A stretch of DNA of 33,670 nt, taken from assembly GCA_024227135.1 (NCBI GenBank), contig JAAELC010000402.1, positions 1 to 33,670 on the forward strand. The letters run 5' to 3'. The first letter of the stretch is position 1. Each line of letters begins with the position of its first letter. Below the pieces are notes generated by a model. That model did no database searches. It saw nothing but the letters and a program-made list of their open reading frames with translations, and was not told the DNA's origin. Positions 15,071 to 23,461 of the stretch are shown piece after piece. This stretch comes from Gammaproteobacteria bacterium. GTDB lineage: Bacteria > Pseudomonadota > Gammaproteobacteria > Chromatiales > Chromatiaceae. The translations under genes and the position numbers were made by a program.

Positions 15071-16192
15071 ATGAGCAAAACGAACGTCGTATTGACAATT
15101 CCCGAGCCGTACAGATTTGAACTGGCGGAACGGCCTTTCCCGAAAATAAGGGCCGGCTATGCAATCGTCAGAAACGAATACGCCGGGGTCTGCCTCGAGG
15201 GCAGCCGTATCTGGACCCGGCATGACTTCGAGAAATTTTATGGAGGGCTGCAGAGCGATTATCCGGACGGCCTGGGACACGAAAGTGTGGGTGTGGTGGA
15301 ACAGGTGTTGCCCGGGTCGAATTTCAGGGTAGGGGACCGCGTTGTCATTTTTCAGGGCGACTGGTGCGGTCACTGCCACTCCTGCCTGAACGGGCTTTCG
15401 CCCACTTACTGTACGGCAAACAGTTACCCGCCCAAGCCGGGCATGAAACGTGTCGCCATGGCGGGTATTCAGGATTGGAACGAAAGTGAATCGGGTGGCT
15501 GGGCCATGGCCCATTACCGCATTGCACCCGAAGCGAACATGATGAGGATTCCCGACGGGCTGGATTTCAAGTACGCCCAGGCTGCCAACTGCTCCTGCGG
15601 GGCCGCCTGGAGCAACCAGGAGATCATGGACATTCGTCCCGGCAGCACCGTACTGGTGGCGGGCGTCGGTTTTATCACCCTGGGGCACGTCATCAGTGCG
15701 CTTTACCGTAACTGTACGGTCATCGCGTTGATACGCAACAAATACCGGGAGGAAATACTGCGGAGGATGGGTGTCGAGTACCTTGTCGATCCGGAGGACG
15801 CGGACTGGCTCGAGAAGATCAGGGCACTCACCTACGAGGGCCAGGGCGTGGATTACGGCATCGACGGATCGGGACACCCCTACTACCAGAAAAAAATCAT
15901 GGAAGCGACCCGCGTGTACGGCAACATCAACTTCAGCGGCCATATACCCGGCCAGAGCCTGCAGCTTGAAGGGCTGAGGGATGTGGTCGATCCTCAGCAC
16001 ACCTTCACGGGACAGCATGACGTACGCAAGATCGATCGCGAGAGCCTGGTGCGCATGTTGTGTAATCCCCAGGTCCAAAAGAATATCGACGCCATGGTGA
16101 CCCATGTGTTTCCCATGTCGAAAGCCGGTGATGCCTTCGATGTTCAGGTGAGCAAGCAATGCGGGAAGATTTTTCTGCAGCCGCAACTTTAG
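15071..16192 (+). CDS. Zinc-dependent alcohol dehydrogenase (MDR superfamily)
   Basis: A 373-aa medium-chain dehydrogenase that should oxidise an alcohol or reduce an aldehyde or ketone with a nicotinamide cofactor. Candidate catalytic zinc ligands are Cys41 (AGVCLEGSR), His70 in GLGHESVG and Cys174 (NCSCGAAW). The structural zinc loop is present as C99-x2-C102-x2-C105-x8-C114. The Rossmann motif reads AGVGFITLG, where the third glycine of GxGxxG is replaced, so cofactor binding may differ from typical members. It lies 39 bases after the dehydratase gene and 29 before the thioesterase gene, and is probably co-transcribed with both. The substrate cannot be read from sequence; the order of genes suggests a hydroxy-acid or alcohol intermediate of the same pathway. 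Confidence 0.85.
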   Translation: MSKTNVVLTIPEPYRFELAERPFPKIRAGYAIVRNEYAGVCLEGSRIWTRHDFEKFYGGLQSDYPDGLGHESVGVVEQVLPGSNFRVGDRVVIFQGDWCGHCHSCLNGLSPTYCTANSYPPKPGMKRVAMAGIQDWNESESGGWAMAHYRIAPEANMMRIPDGLDFKYAQAANCSCGAAWSNQEIMDIRPGSTVLVAGVGFITLGHVISALYRNCTVIALIRNKYREEILRRMGVEYLVDPEDADWLEKIRALTYEGQGVDYGIDGSGHPYYQKKIMEATRVYGNINFSGHIPGQSLQLEGLRDVVDPQHTFTGQHDVRKIDRESLVRMLCNPQVQKNIDAMVTHVFPMSKAGDAFDVQVSKQCGKIFLQPQL

Positions 16193-16221
16193 CTATTCGG
16201 AAAAAACCGGCGGGTACGACA

Positions 16222-16644
16222 ATGTCAAAAGATTATCCCTATGTTCACCCCATAGCCGTCCGTTTCTGCGACACAGATACGGAAGGCCATGTCTACTCCG
16301 GCAGCTATTTCGTCTATTGTGATGAAGCTTTGATGGGGCTGCTCGAAGACGCCGGTTACAGCTGGCAGACTCTCGCGGCCCGGGAGCAGGCTATCTATTA
16401 TGTTGAATCCTGTTGTAGTTTCCTGAGTCCGACCCGATATGGTGATCGGCTGCGGGTCGGCACTGTGCTGACAAAGATCGGAAACAGCAGCTTTCGGGCG
16501 GAGATGACCATCGAGCGGGAACAGGGCGACGAAGCGGTTGCTACCGGGGTTCTCGTGGCGGTCATGGTGTCCAAGACTAAGGACAGTTCGACACCTATCC
16601 CAGACGGAATGCGGGCTGCCCTGCAGGCGTATGTATCTGACTGA
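16222..16644 (+). CDS. Hotdog-fold acyl-CoA thioesterase (4-hydroxybenzoyl-CoA thioesterase type)
   Basis: The 140-aa product shows the hallmark RFCDTDTEGHVYSGSYFVYC, where Asp17 and Asp19 plus the GHV segment correspond to the catalytic region of the 4HBT/YbgC family. It should hydrolyse a CoA thioester in the cytoplasm, probably as a tetramer. The ATG at 16222 gives the family-typical N terminus (MSKDYPYVHPIAVRF). An in-frame ATG at 16159 would overlap the upstream alcohol dehydrogenase gene and add 21 unrelated residues. A thioesterase within a cluster that also encodes an acyl-CoA-forming 2-oxoacid dehydrogenase complex suggests it releases that product. This link is inference, and a general editing role cannot be excluded. 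Confidence 0.85.
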   Translation: MSKDYPYVHPIAVRFCDTDTEGHVYSGSYFVYCDEALMGLLEDAGYSWQTLAAREQAIYYVESCCSFLSPTRYGDRLRVGTVLTKIGNSSFRAEMTIEREQGDEAVATGVLVAVMVSKTKDSSTPIPDGMRAALQAYVSD

Positions 16645-16850
16645 AATCCGGTGATTTCTCGGGTGAAATAGACCCTTCGGCAAGTCACCGGTGTCTGAAC
16701 AATGATCGAATTCTGGCCCCTAAAGCCATCGGCGATGGCCCATAAGGCCGTTGTTCCCGAATAGCCTGCAGGTATGCTGTGGATAACCAGCCGCTTACAA
16801 TCTCGTGTTGGTGCGGATCTGCATGAGCCTCTGTTCAAAGGAGAACCAGG
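16645..16850. other. Intergenic region with two inverted repeats
   Basis: CCGGTGA (16648-16654) pairs with TCACCGG (16685-16691). GCCATCG/CGATGGC forms a compact hairpin at 16725-16739, flanked by GGCC on both sides. No T-run follows either, so they are not clear terminators. With 206 bases between the thioesterase and VOC genes, an internal promoter or processing site is possible. Confidence 0.35.
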
Positions 16851-17738
16851 ATGAAAAGTGCCAAAGAGCTGAATTACACCCTCCATCACCTCTGTATCTA
16901 CGATGACAAACCGCGTGACAACATGTGGCCCTTTCTCAGGTGGCACCATGGAGTGACTAATTTTTTCAGCGGTGCCGTGTTCCATGTTACGGATGAGGGT
17001 CATTCGGACTATACATTCATGGGCTGCGGCGGACGCGCCTACCAGATCCAGATCGAGGCACCGCCGTTTCAGTTCAAGTACGAGCAGCAGTGGTACAAGG
17101 ATCACGGCAATGCCTACAACCATATCTGCTGGATAACCAGTGACGCACGCGCCTCCTACGAGCAGTTGCTGGCAAACGGGGCGGAACTCGTGATGGATTT
17201 CGAGGAATTCCCGACCTACAACGGTTTCGTAGCCAAGGACCCGGAGGGACACTGGATCGAGATCATGGAGTATACCGACGACACCTTTCGTGTTCAGGAA
17301 TTCACCCATGCGCCCTCCGGAGAGTGCGGCCTGGAGATGATTGGAAACGTGGAGATCTGCGAGGATGTGAACACCATGGTCAAGTGGTATCAGGAGGTAA
17401 TGGACCTGAGGGTGCTGAAGGAATACCGTGAGGGCGAGAACGCGGTGATCTACATGACGGACAAGCATTACGACCCCAAGGAGCGGAATACCCTTTTCGT
17501 CTTCTCCAATGCCCGGACGGAGGAAGACAAGGCGGGATACCTGAGGCACGGCCCCCACATAAGTGCCATCCTCTACCAGGCAAGGGACGTACAACGTGCC
17601 TACGAGGATGGCCTCTGGGCGGGCATGGAGTCGATTTCGGCACCCGAGGTTGACCCCCTGACCGGCGCATTGACGGCTCAACTGCGTGAGCCCTGCGGCA
17701 ATGCGATCACCTTGCGGGAAGCTTTCGTGCCTGCCTGA
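16851..17738 (+). CDS. Two-domain VOC (glyoxalase/extradiol dioxygenase superfamily) protein
   Basis: The 295-aa product contains two VOC modules (about residues 8-150 and 168-292). The first keeps candidate metal ligands: His12 or His13, His91 (NHICWI) and Glu137 (HWIEIMEY), with DPEGHWIEI being the usual final strand. The second keeps His236 (HGPHISAI) and Glu290 (NAITLRE), but its first ligand position (MIGNVEI) is not a histidine. Only the first module therefore looks able to bind metal in the standard way. The domain arrangement resembles ring-cleavage dioxygenases, but the chemistry in this superfamily also includes isomerases and lyases. The ATG has a strong ribosome site (AAGGAG). It is followed after 24 bases by a second VOC gene. 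Substrate unknown. Confidence 0.8.
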   Translation: MKSAKELNYTLHHLCIYDDKPRDNMWPFLRWHHGVTNFFSGAVFHVTDEGHSDYTFMGCGGRAYQIQIEAPPFQFKYEQQWYKDHGNAYNHICWITSDARASYEQLLANGAELVMDFEEFPTYNGFVAKDPEGHWIEIMEYTDDTFRVQEFTHAPSGECGLEMIGNVEICEDVNTMVKWYQEVMDLRVLKEYREGENAVIYMTDKHYDPKERNTLFVFSNARTEEDKAGYLRHGPHISAILYQARDVQRAYEDGLWAGMESISAPEVDPLTGALTAQLREPCGNAITLREAFVPA

Positions 17739-17762
17739 CGAACGATTGAGGAACTGTTCATT

Positions 17763-18266
17763 ATGATCCTGGCATTCGCACACCCCGGCCTGGTGGTACC
17801 GGATCTCGATAAGGCCCGCGACTTCTATCAGCGCATGTTCGGCTTTACGCTGATCGGTGAAGAGGGATGGGAAGACAGCGAGGCGGCTGATCGTGCGGTT
17901 GGGCTGAAGGGATCGGCCACTCAGGGCTGCATGCTGGCAGGGCACAACTGTTTTCTGGAGCTGTGGCAATACTCAGCCCCGTTGAAGACCGGTCCCGATC
18001 CCGAATCCCTGCAGGCACATGAGTACGGCATACGCCACCTCGCATTCTATGTCGACGACTGTCGTCGGGAGTATCTGCGATTCCTCGAACTCGGGGGCCA
18101 GGCACTGGGTGAACCTACTGGCAGCGAGGAGGCAGGTTACGTCGTCTACTGCCGGGACCCGTTCGGAAACATCATCGAGCTGTGCGAAATCCCGCGCCCG
18201 GAAGAGAACCCCACCGGGTTGCCGGGGATAGACCGGCTGGGCGATTTCTCGGGTACGGATGACTAA
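17763..18266 (+). CDS. Single-domain VOC protein, glyoxalase I/epimerase-like
   Basis: The 167-aa product has the paired beta-alpha-beta modules of the VOC fold and a full His-Glu-His-Glu metal set: His7 (FAHPGLVVPDL), Glu66 (FLELWQY), His92 (IRHLAFYVDD) and Glu139 (NIIELCEI). This set is that of E. coli glyoxalase I and close to methylmalonyl-CoA epimerase, so a lyase or epimerase on a small molecule or CoA ester is a reasonable guess. Its stop codon lies 22 bases before the SDR start. It is immediately downstream of the two-domain VOC gene, so the two may act in sequence on one intermediate. The exact reaction cannot be read from sequence. Confidence 0.82.
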   Translation: MILAFAHPGLVVPDLDKARDFYQRMFGFTLIGEEGWEDSEAADRAVGLKGSATQGCMLAGHNCFLELWQYSAPLKTGPDPESLQAHEYGIRHLAFYVDDCRREYLRFLELGGQALGEPTGSEEAGYVVYCRDPFGNIIELCEIPRPEENPTGLPGIDRLGDFSGTDD

Positions 18267-18288
18267 TCACGACAAACGGGAGTTACAC

Positions 18289-19086
18289 ATGTTTTCACTG
18301 GCGGGGAAAAACGCCTTCATAACCGGTGCCGCGAGAGGTATCGGCCTTGCAATCGCAGAGAGATTCATTGCTGCCGGTGCCAATGTGGTGATCAGCGATA
18401 TTGCAGACGCCACCGAAGTGGCTGCAGAGATCGGAGCAAGCTACGTTTCCATCGATGTGACCAATGAACAGAGCGTAAGACAGGCGCTGGAAAAGGCCGT
18501 CGCATTGATCGGCAAGCTCGATGTGGTCATCAACAATGCCGGTGGGGCCTTGGCGGATGCCAGCATAGAAAACGAGAATTACGAGAACTACGCCAGGACG
18601 CTGCAGATCAATACCGACGGCACCTTCTTCGGAATCAAGCATGCCGCACCCAACATGAACGACAGCGGCAGCATTATCAACACCGCATCCCTGGCTGCCG
18701 TTTACGCAGTTGCGGAATACGCCAGTTACAGTGCCGCGAAGGCGGCGGTGCTGGCTCTGTCGCGATCGGCGGCCATGGCCCTGGGCCCAAGGGGTATCCG
18801 GGTAAACTGCATTCTTCCCGGGACGCACACGACACCCTCGCAGCCCGCAGACGGGCTCGAGACTCATCTGTGTCGGAAGTGTACACCGCTGGGCAGGGAA
18901 GGTAGCCTGGAAAATCTGGTGGGCGTCTATCACTTCCTAGCCACGGACGAAAGCTCCTATATCACCGGCCAGGAGATCATCGTCGACGGCGGCTGGGGAC
19001 TGGGTCTGCCCTCCACCGTTTCTGAGGCACTGACCGAGGATTTCGAGGGGGAGCGGCAGTTGGGATACACCGGAGAATTTACCTGA
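18289..19086 (+). CDS. Short-chain dehydrogenase/reductase (SDR 1)
   Basis: The start at 18289 has CGGGAG about 10 bases upstream and gives MFSLAGKNAFITG, the standard SDR opening. An ATG at 18259 overlaps the previous gene and adds 10 residues. The product is 265 aa. The cofactor motif is GAARGIG (13-19), NNAG is at 82-85, and the catalytic Ser134-Tyr147-Lys151 are all present. Asp37 (VVISDIAD) after the second strand suggests NAD preference. The ending GQEIIVDGGWGLGLPS is typical, followed by an acidic tail of about 30 residues that is longer than usual. It should oxidise or reduce a hydroxyl or carbonyl group in the pathway. A second SDR gene at 20924 is similar in length and motif positions, so the two may be paralogues with sequential or alternative roles. 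Confidence 0.88.
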   Translation: MFSLAGKNAFITGAARGIGLAIAERFIAAGANVVISDIADATEVAAEIGASYVSIDVTNEQSVRQALEKAVALIGKLDVVINNAGGALADASIENENYENYARTLQINTDGTFFGIKHAAPNMNDSGSIINTASLAAVYAVAEYASYSAAKAAVLALSRSAAMALGPRGIRVNCILPGTHTTPSQPADGLETHLCRKCTPLGREGSLENLVGVYHFLATDESSYITGQEIIVDGGWGLGLPSTVSEALTEDFEGERQLGYTGEFT

Positions 19087-19135
19087 AAGGCTATGCGCCA
19101 CTGATCTGGCCGAACTTTTTGTCAGGACATAGCTA

Positions 19136-19504
19136 ATGGGATTTCACACGCTGCGTCTCTTGATCGGGGTGCTGACTCTGACGTCACCGGCGGCCCATGC
19201 CCAGGGCTTTCCCATCGAATTGACTACAGAATTGCATGACCTGGACGTGGTGGTAACGCCCAGAGTGAGCACCTCTCGAAACGTCAATATCGGCACGATT
19301 ATTGTCAACAACACCAGCAATAGTGCAATCTCATGTAACGCCGTCTTCAGAAGCGGCCCCGAACTGCCGGCGCGGCGTTCCGTCGATCTCGCTGAGGGAG
19401 AGAAGGGAACCATGATGTTCCGCGCCAGGCGCAGGGTGTTGAGAATGACTGTCGAGCTGGAGTGTATTCCCAATCCCGGTAATAAGGGCTCGGGAAATAA
19501 ATAA
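19136..19504 (+). CDS. Small secreted protein, unknown function
   Basis: The 122-aa product has a signal peptide (hydrophobic core LLIGVLTLTSPA, likely cleavage after AHA at residue 22). A mature domain of about 100 residues contains two cysteines (SCNAVF and LECIPNP) that could form a disulfide in the periplasm. The layout of IGTIIVNNTSN, CNAVFRSGPE and an arginine-rich strand near the end resembles small Pseudomonas exported proteins sometimes mislabelled phosphoglycerate kinase; that resemblance is from memory. It has an AGGA ribosome site and sits 49 bases after the SDR gene, inside an otherwise metabolic cluster. A role in binding a substrate outside the inner membrane is possible but unsupported. 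Confidence 0.65.
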   Translation: MGFHTLRLLIGVLTLTSPAAHAQGFPIELTTELHDLDVVVTPRVSTSRNVNIGTIIVNNTSNSAISCNAVFRSGPELPARRSVDLAEGEKGTMMFRARRRVLRMTVELECIPNPGNKGSGNK

Positions 19505-19705
19505 TCGTCCAATCCTGCTCGTTGTCTTTCTCGCTGAGTGCACCCCGGATTCCCTGTTCTCCCTGACCCGAAATGGCATTGATCGTGTCCGAAACACCCA
19601 TTGTCCGTAAGGTGTTATTGACCTAGTGTTTAACCTGCCCGATAAGTACAAATTCTGATATAGGGGCAGTCAGTAATCTGACAACATAACGAGTGAGGGT
19701 GAGGC

Positions 19706-20896
19706 ATGAACAATATCGACCGGACAAGTGCGATCCTGGCCGCCTGTGTCATATCCGCCCTTGGTGCGATGATCTATAATATTCTGCCGCTCTTTCTCGG
19801 AGTGGCGCAGGATGTGCGCAACTACAGCGATCAGCAGCTGGGTTTCATAACCGCAATCTATTTCCTGGGTTTTTTCCTGGTCACCATATCGGCATTTTTC
19901 TGGGTCAGAAAAATCGATTGGAAGCTCGCATCCTTTATAGCTGCCATTCTTACCGTGTTCGCCCTGCTCGGCAGCAGTATTGCAGAAGGTTTTATCGGGT
20001 TTCTTCTCTGCATGTTCATCATTGGCAGTACCAGCAGCGCCCTGTACGGTATTGCCACCACCATGCTGGGTGATACCACCAAAGCCGCAAGATCCTTCGG
20101 CTTTAAAATCGGTGCAGAGGCAGCCCTGGGCGCATTGCTGATGTTCACATTGCCCTCGCTGGTTGTCGAAAGGTGGGGATTCATTGGAATTCTTTTTACA
20201 GGAGCAGTCGTTGCCCTGTTGCTCTCTATCGCGATCGTCTGGCTGCCGCGCAAAGGGGTGAAGGGCGAAGACGAAACCGAAAAAATGCCGGATCTCGGTC
20301 AGATTGATTTCCGAAGACAGCTGCCGGTCATCCTCGGGCTTCTTGGGATCTTTGTCTTTTTTGGCGGAATCTCCTCACTCTGGGCTTTCCTGGAACGTAT
20401 GGGTAATGACGGGGGATATGCGGCGGTGGACGTAGGGACGGCCTTGTCAGTGTCCCTGATCGGCGCCATGGCAGGGTCCTTCATAGCCGCATTTGTTGGT
20501 GAACACATGAGCCGCAGAACACCTCTGCTGTTTGCCATGGCGACATTCTTTGGGGCGGTGATCCTTTTGACCTACGTGGATGGCGTCGGCTTCTTCACTG
20601 TCGGCTGTGCGCTGTTTGCCATGTCATTCGGCTTCTCCCTGCCTTTTCAGGTCACCATCGTTTCCGATTTCGACAGCAGTGGCCGTTTTGTCGTGTTGAC
20701 CGCCCCGGCGCTGGCACTCGGAGGTATCGCAGGTCCGGCTATCGCCGGCATGCTCAAGACCGGCCTGGATTACATGCCGATCGTTATCTATGCCTCATGC
20801 GCGGTGCTTGTCTCGGTGGTGTTATTTCTCATGGCGCTCAAACTCGCCCAGGTGAAACCCGGTGACGATAGCTCAAAGGTTTCGAGTTTCATATAG
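19706..20896 (+). CDS. Major facilitator superfamily transporter
   Basis: The 396-aa product has about twelve membrane helices in two halves separated by a charged central loop near residues 175-205 (PRKGVKGEDETEKMPDL). The first-half loop FWVRKIDWK is near the place of the MFS signature between helices 2 and 3. The C-terminal half has GEHMSRRTPLL in the equivalent position. It should carry a small metabolite across the inner membrane, probably by proton symport. The ribosome site GAGGGTGAGG is good, and 201 bases upstream lack a gene. As the only transporter gene in the plus-strand cluster it is the natural candidate for uptake of the pathway substrate. Which compound is carried is not visible. 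Confidence 0.85.
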   Translation: MNNIDRTSAILAACVISALGAMIYNILPLFLGVAQDVRNYSDQQLGFITAIYFLGFFLVTISAFFWVRKIDWKLASFIAAILTVFALLGSSIAEGFIGFLLCMFIIGSTSSALYGIATTMLGDTTKAARSFGFKIGAEAALGALLMFTLPSLVVERWGFIGILFTGAVVALLLSIAIVWLPRKGVKGEDETEKMPDLGQIDFRRQLPVILGLLGIFVFFGGISSLWAFLERMGNDGGYAAVDVGTALSVSLIGAMAGSFIAAFVGEHMSRRTPLLFAMATFFGAVILLTYVDGVGFFTVGCALFAMSFGFSLPFQVTIVSDFDSSGRFVVLTAPALALGGIAGPAIAGMLKTGLDYMPIVIYASCAVLVSVVLFLMALKLAQVKPGDDSSKVSSFI

Positions 20897-20923
20897 TTTC
20901 AAATCCAATCAGGAGAATCACGG

Positions 20924-21688
20924 ATGCACTCATTACTCAATAAAAACGCCTTCGTTACCGGCAGTACTCAGGGTATCGGGCTGGAAGTGGCCAGGAATTT
21001 CGTTCAAAGCGGTGCCAAAGTCGTGATATCCGGTATCGGACCTGGCGACAAGGTGGCTGACGAGATAGGTGCAATAGCAAAATCACTCGATGTTACCGAC
21101 GGCGGGCAGTATCAGTCCGTTCTCAAGGAGACGGTAGGCGAGATCGGCAAGCTCGATATCCTGGTGCTCAATGCCGGCATAGCCGAGGATGCGGGTTTGC
21201 TCGAAGATTCACCGGAGTCCTATTTCGATCGATCCGTTGCAGTCAATATGAAGGGCGTATATCTCGGTCTGAAATACGGACCCCGGTATATGAATGACGG
21301 TGGTTCCATCATCGTGACCGGCTCCACGGCAGGTTCAGGGGTCACCGCTCCGGGTTTTGGGGAGTATGCAGCGGCCAAGGCAGGCGCAGCCTATCTGGCG
21401 CGGACGGCGGCCATGGAGTTTGCCCCACGGGGCATCCGGGTCAATGTCGTTGCACCCGCCGCCATCTACGGCACCGGGATGATGGCCTACGAAGAGGATG
21501 CCCCGGAGCTGAAATTCTACCGGGCACTTACCGCCCTGAACCGCATGGGCAGTCCCGATGATCTGGTCGGCGCCTACAACTACTTTGCCAGTGATGCCAG
21601 CCGTTTCACAACCGGGGTTGAACTGCGCATAGACGGCGGTATGGGTGCCGGTGTTTCGCTGTCCGTGGCCGAAAAGATCACGAGTTGA
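20924..21688 (+). CDS. Short-chain dehydrogenase/reductase (SDR 2)
   Basis: The 254-aa SDR has the cofactor motif GSTQGIG (13-19), LNAG at 82-85 in place of the usual NNAG, and the catalytic residues Ser134, Tyr148 and Lys152 (GEYAAAKAG). The asparagine change in NNAG is tolerated in other family members. Gly37 (VVISGIGP) after the second strand lacks the acidic residue seen in SDR 1, so cofactor preference may differ. The end reads GVELRIDGGMGAGVSLS. The ribosome site AGGAG is strong. It follows the transporter gene after 27 bases and precedes an aldehyde dehydrogenase gene after 48, consistent with an alcohol to aldehyde to acid sequence. Substrate unknown. Confidence 0.88.
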   Translation: MHSLLNKNAFVTGSTQGIGLEVARNFVQSGAKVVISGIGPGDKVADEIGAIAKSLDVTDGGQYQSVLKETVGEIGKLDILVLNAGIAEDAGLLEDSPESYFDRSVAVNMKGVYLGLKYGPRYMNDGGSIIVTGSTAGSGVTAPGFGEYAAAKAGAAYLARTAAMEFAPRGIRVNVVAPAAIYGTGMMAYEEDAPELKFYRALTALNRMGSPDDLVGAYNYFASDASRFTTGVELRIDGGMGAGVSLSVAEKITS

Positions 21689-21736
21689 ACAAAAGGCCTT
21701 GATATGCGTCGGGGCCCGTAAAATGAGTAAATTCCC

Positions 21737-23242
21737 ATGGATCAGAAAGTCAGAGACTATATCGATAAATACGGTGTCACAGAGGAAACCCGACGGTTTC
21801 TGGAGAAAACACCAAAGATGTATATCGGCGGTGAGTGGCTGTTTGCATCGTCCGGCAAAACCATCTCCGTTGAGGAACCCTCAACCGGGGCGGAACTCAC
21901 CCATATACCGGCCGCCACCGTAGAGGATGTGGATCGTGCCGTAGCCGCCGCCCGGCAGGCTTTCGCCGAAGGGGAATGGTCGGACATGAAGGCGGCTCAG
22001 CGCGAAAGAATACTGCGTCGTATCGCGGATCTGCTTGAGCAGAATACCCAGACCATCGCGGAGATCGAAAGCATTGATGCCGGGAAAGCGATAACCGGCT
22101 GCATCGCCGTTGATGTCGCCGGTTCCATCGATCTCCTGCATTACATGGCCGGATGGCCCACCAAGATCGAAGGCGCGACCCGCCCTGCCTCCCTGGAAGG
22201 GGAAAATTTCGCTTATACCCTGAAGGAGCCGGTAGGGGTGGTCGGGGCTATCGTCCCCTGGAACTGGCCCCTCAACATGGCAATCTGGAAGATTGCGGCA
22301 CCGCTCGCCGCAGGCTGTACGCTGGTGGTGAAGCCGGCACAGCTCACTTCCCTCAGTCTGTTGTTCTTCGCCGAACTCTGCGAACAGGCCGGATTGCCCC
22401 CTGGCGTGCTGAACATCGTCACCGGCAGTGGCCGCCTGGTGGGGGAGCATCTGGCCCGTCATCCGGGTGTATCCAAGATATCCTTTACGGGCTCCACCGA
22501 GGTGGGTCGGCAAGTCGGCAAGTCGGCCATGGATCACGTTGCCCATGTCACCCTGGAACTGGGGGGTAAATCACCGATGATCGCTTTCGAGGATGCGGAC
22601 GTTCAACGCATCGTCGATGCAACCCAGGCCAGCATCTTCTTCAACGCGGGCCAGGTCTGCAGCGCCGGATCACGGCTCTACGTCCAGGAGTCTATTTACG
22701 AGGAAGTTGTCAGGGCCGTTTCGGAGCGTGCGAACGCCATGAAACACTCTCCCGGCCTGGATCCGGAAAGCGAGATAGGTCCGGTCATATCCCGGAGTCA
22801 GTTCGATTCCATCTGCGATTACATCGAGATCGGGAAACAGGAAGGAGCGGAGGTGGTGTGCGGCGGTGAAGCGCTTGATCGTGATGGCTATTTCATTCGC
22901 CCAACGTTGCTCGGAAGGACCACAAACGCGATGCGGGTGGTGCAGGAGGAGATTTTCGGCCCGGTACTGGTGGTACAGGCCTTCAAGGACGAGGCCGAAG
23001 CCGTCAAACTCGCCAACGACAATGAGTACGGCCTGGCCGCAAGCGTGTTTACACGGGATATCTCACGTGCCCACCGGGTGGCGAAAGCGATGGAGGCGGG
23101 TACCGTCTGGATCAACACCCATGACATGGTGGACACCATCCTGCCGTTCGGGGGGTACAAGAACTCCGGCATCGGCAAGGATCTGGGGCCTGAGCAGCTG
23201 GAACACTTTCTCGAAACCAAATCCGTTTGGCTGCTTATGTAA
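21737..23242 (+). CDS. Aldehyde dehydrogenase (NAD-dependent superfamily)
   Basis: The 501-aa enzyme should oxidise an aldehyde to its acid. Landmarks are VPWNWPLNMAIWKIAAPLAAG, SFTGSTEVGRQVG, the general base Glu in LELGGKSP (about residue 275) and the catalytic Cys in NAGQVCSAGSR (about 308). The ending LPFGGYKNSGIGKDLGPE is of the betaine- and phenylacetaldehyde-dehydrogenase branch. It is not GabD-like (single cysteine at the active site), so it is probably specific for another aldehyde in this cluster. The start ATG at 21737 gives a family-like extension of about 25 residues before MYIGGEW, but its ribosome site is weak. An omega-amino or guanidino aldehyde such as 4-guanidinobutyraldehyde would fit the GABA genes upstream; that is inference. 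Confidence 0.9.
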   Translation: MDQKVRDYIDKYGVTEETRRFLEKTPKMYIGGEWLFASSGKTISVEEPSTGAELTHIPAATVEDVDRAVAAARQAFAEGEWSDMKAAQRERILRRIADLLEQNTQTIAEIESIDAGKAITGCIAVDVAGSIDLLHYMAGWPTKIEGATRPASLEGENFAYTLKEPVGVVGAIVPWNWPLNMAIWKIAAPLAAGCTLVVKPAQLTSLSLLFFAELCEQAGLPPGVLNIVTGSGRLVGEHLARHPGVSKISFTGSTEVGRQVGKSAMDHVAHVTLELGGKSPMIAFEDADVQRIVDATQASIFFNAGQVCSAGSRLYVQESIYEEVVRAVSERANAMKHSPGLDPESEIGPVISRSQFDSICDYIEIGKQEGAEVVCGGEALDRDGYFIRPTLLGRTTNAMRVVQEEIFGPVLVVQAFKDEAEAVKLANDNEYGLAASVFTRDISRAHRVAKAMEAGTVWINTHDMVDTILPFGGYKNSGIGKDLGPEQLEHFLETKSVWLLM

Positions 23243-23347
23243 TTTCGCGGCAGCCGATGCCATGTCCCCTTGTTATTGGCCGCAACTGTCAGTGGCAATG
23301 GCCAGCGGGGATATTGTTGACTGGATGCAGGGCCACCAGACTATAAC

Positions 23348-23369
23348 GGCAGCATTTTGAACCGCTGCC
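23348..23369. other. Small inverted repeat before the E1alpha gene
   Basis: GGCAGC (23348-23353) and GCTGCC (23364-23369) can form a 6-bp stem with a 10-base loop in the 219-base gap after the aldehyde dehydrogenase gene. There is no following T-run. It may be a weak terminator or a processing signal, and suggests that the complex genes could have their own promoter. Confidence 0.25.
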
Positions 23370-23461
23370 AGAGTTCATCATCGATCACTGTCAGTCGATT
23401 GTCAGAAGGGTGTATCGAAACAAACCCGGGAACACCGGGAAGGCCTTATAAGGAGGGCGGA

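Noticed and set aside
14981-17969. Long minus-strand open frames (about 401 and 523 codons) opposite the alcohol dehydrogenase, thioesterase and VOC genes
   Set aside because: They are antisense to genes with clear family motifs, their predicted proteins show no domain features, and they lack ribosome sites. They arise from codon bias on the coding strand.
19347-19601. Minus-strand open frame of 84 codons overlapping the small secreted protein gene
   Set aside because: Its N-terminal half has protein-like composition, but it is antisense to a gene with a signal peptide and ribosome site, and no motif or ribosome site supports it.
19618-19646. TTGACC and GATAAG 17 bases apart as a promoter for the transporter gene
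   Set aside because: The -10 matches poorly and no other evidence marks a transcript start here; read-through from upstream genes is as likely.
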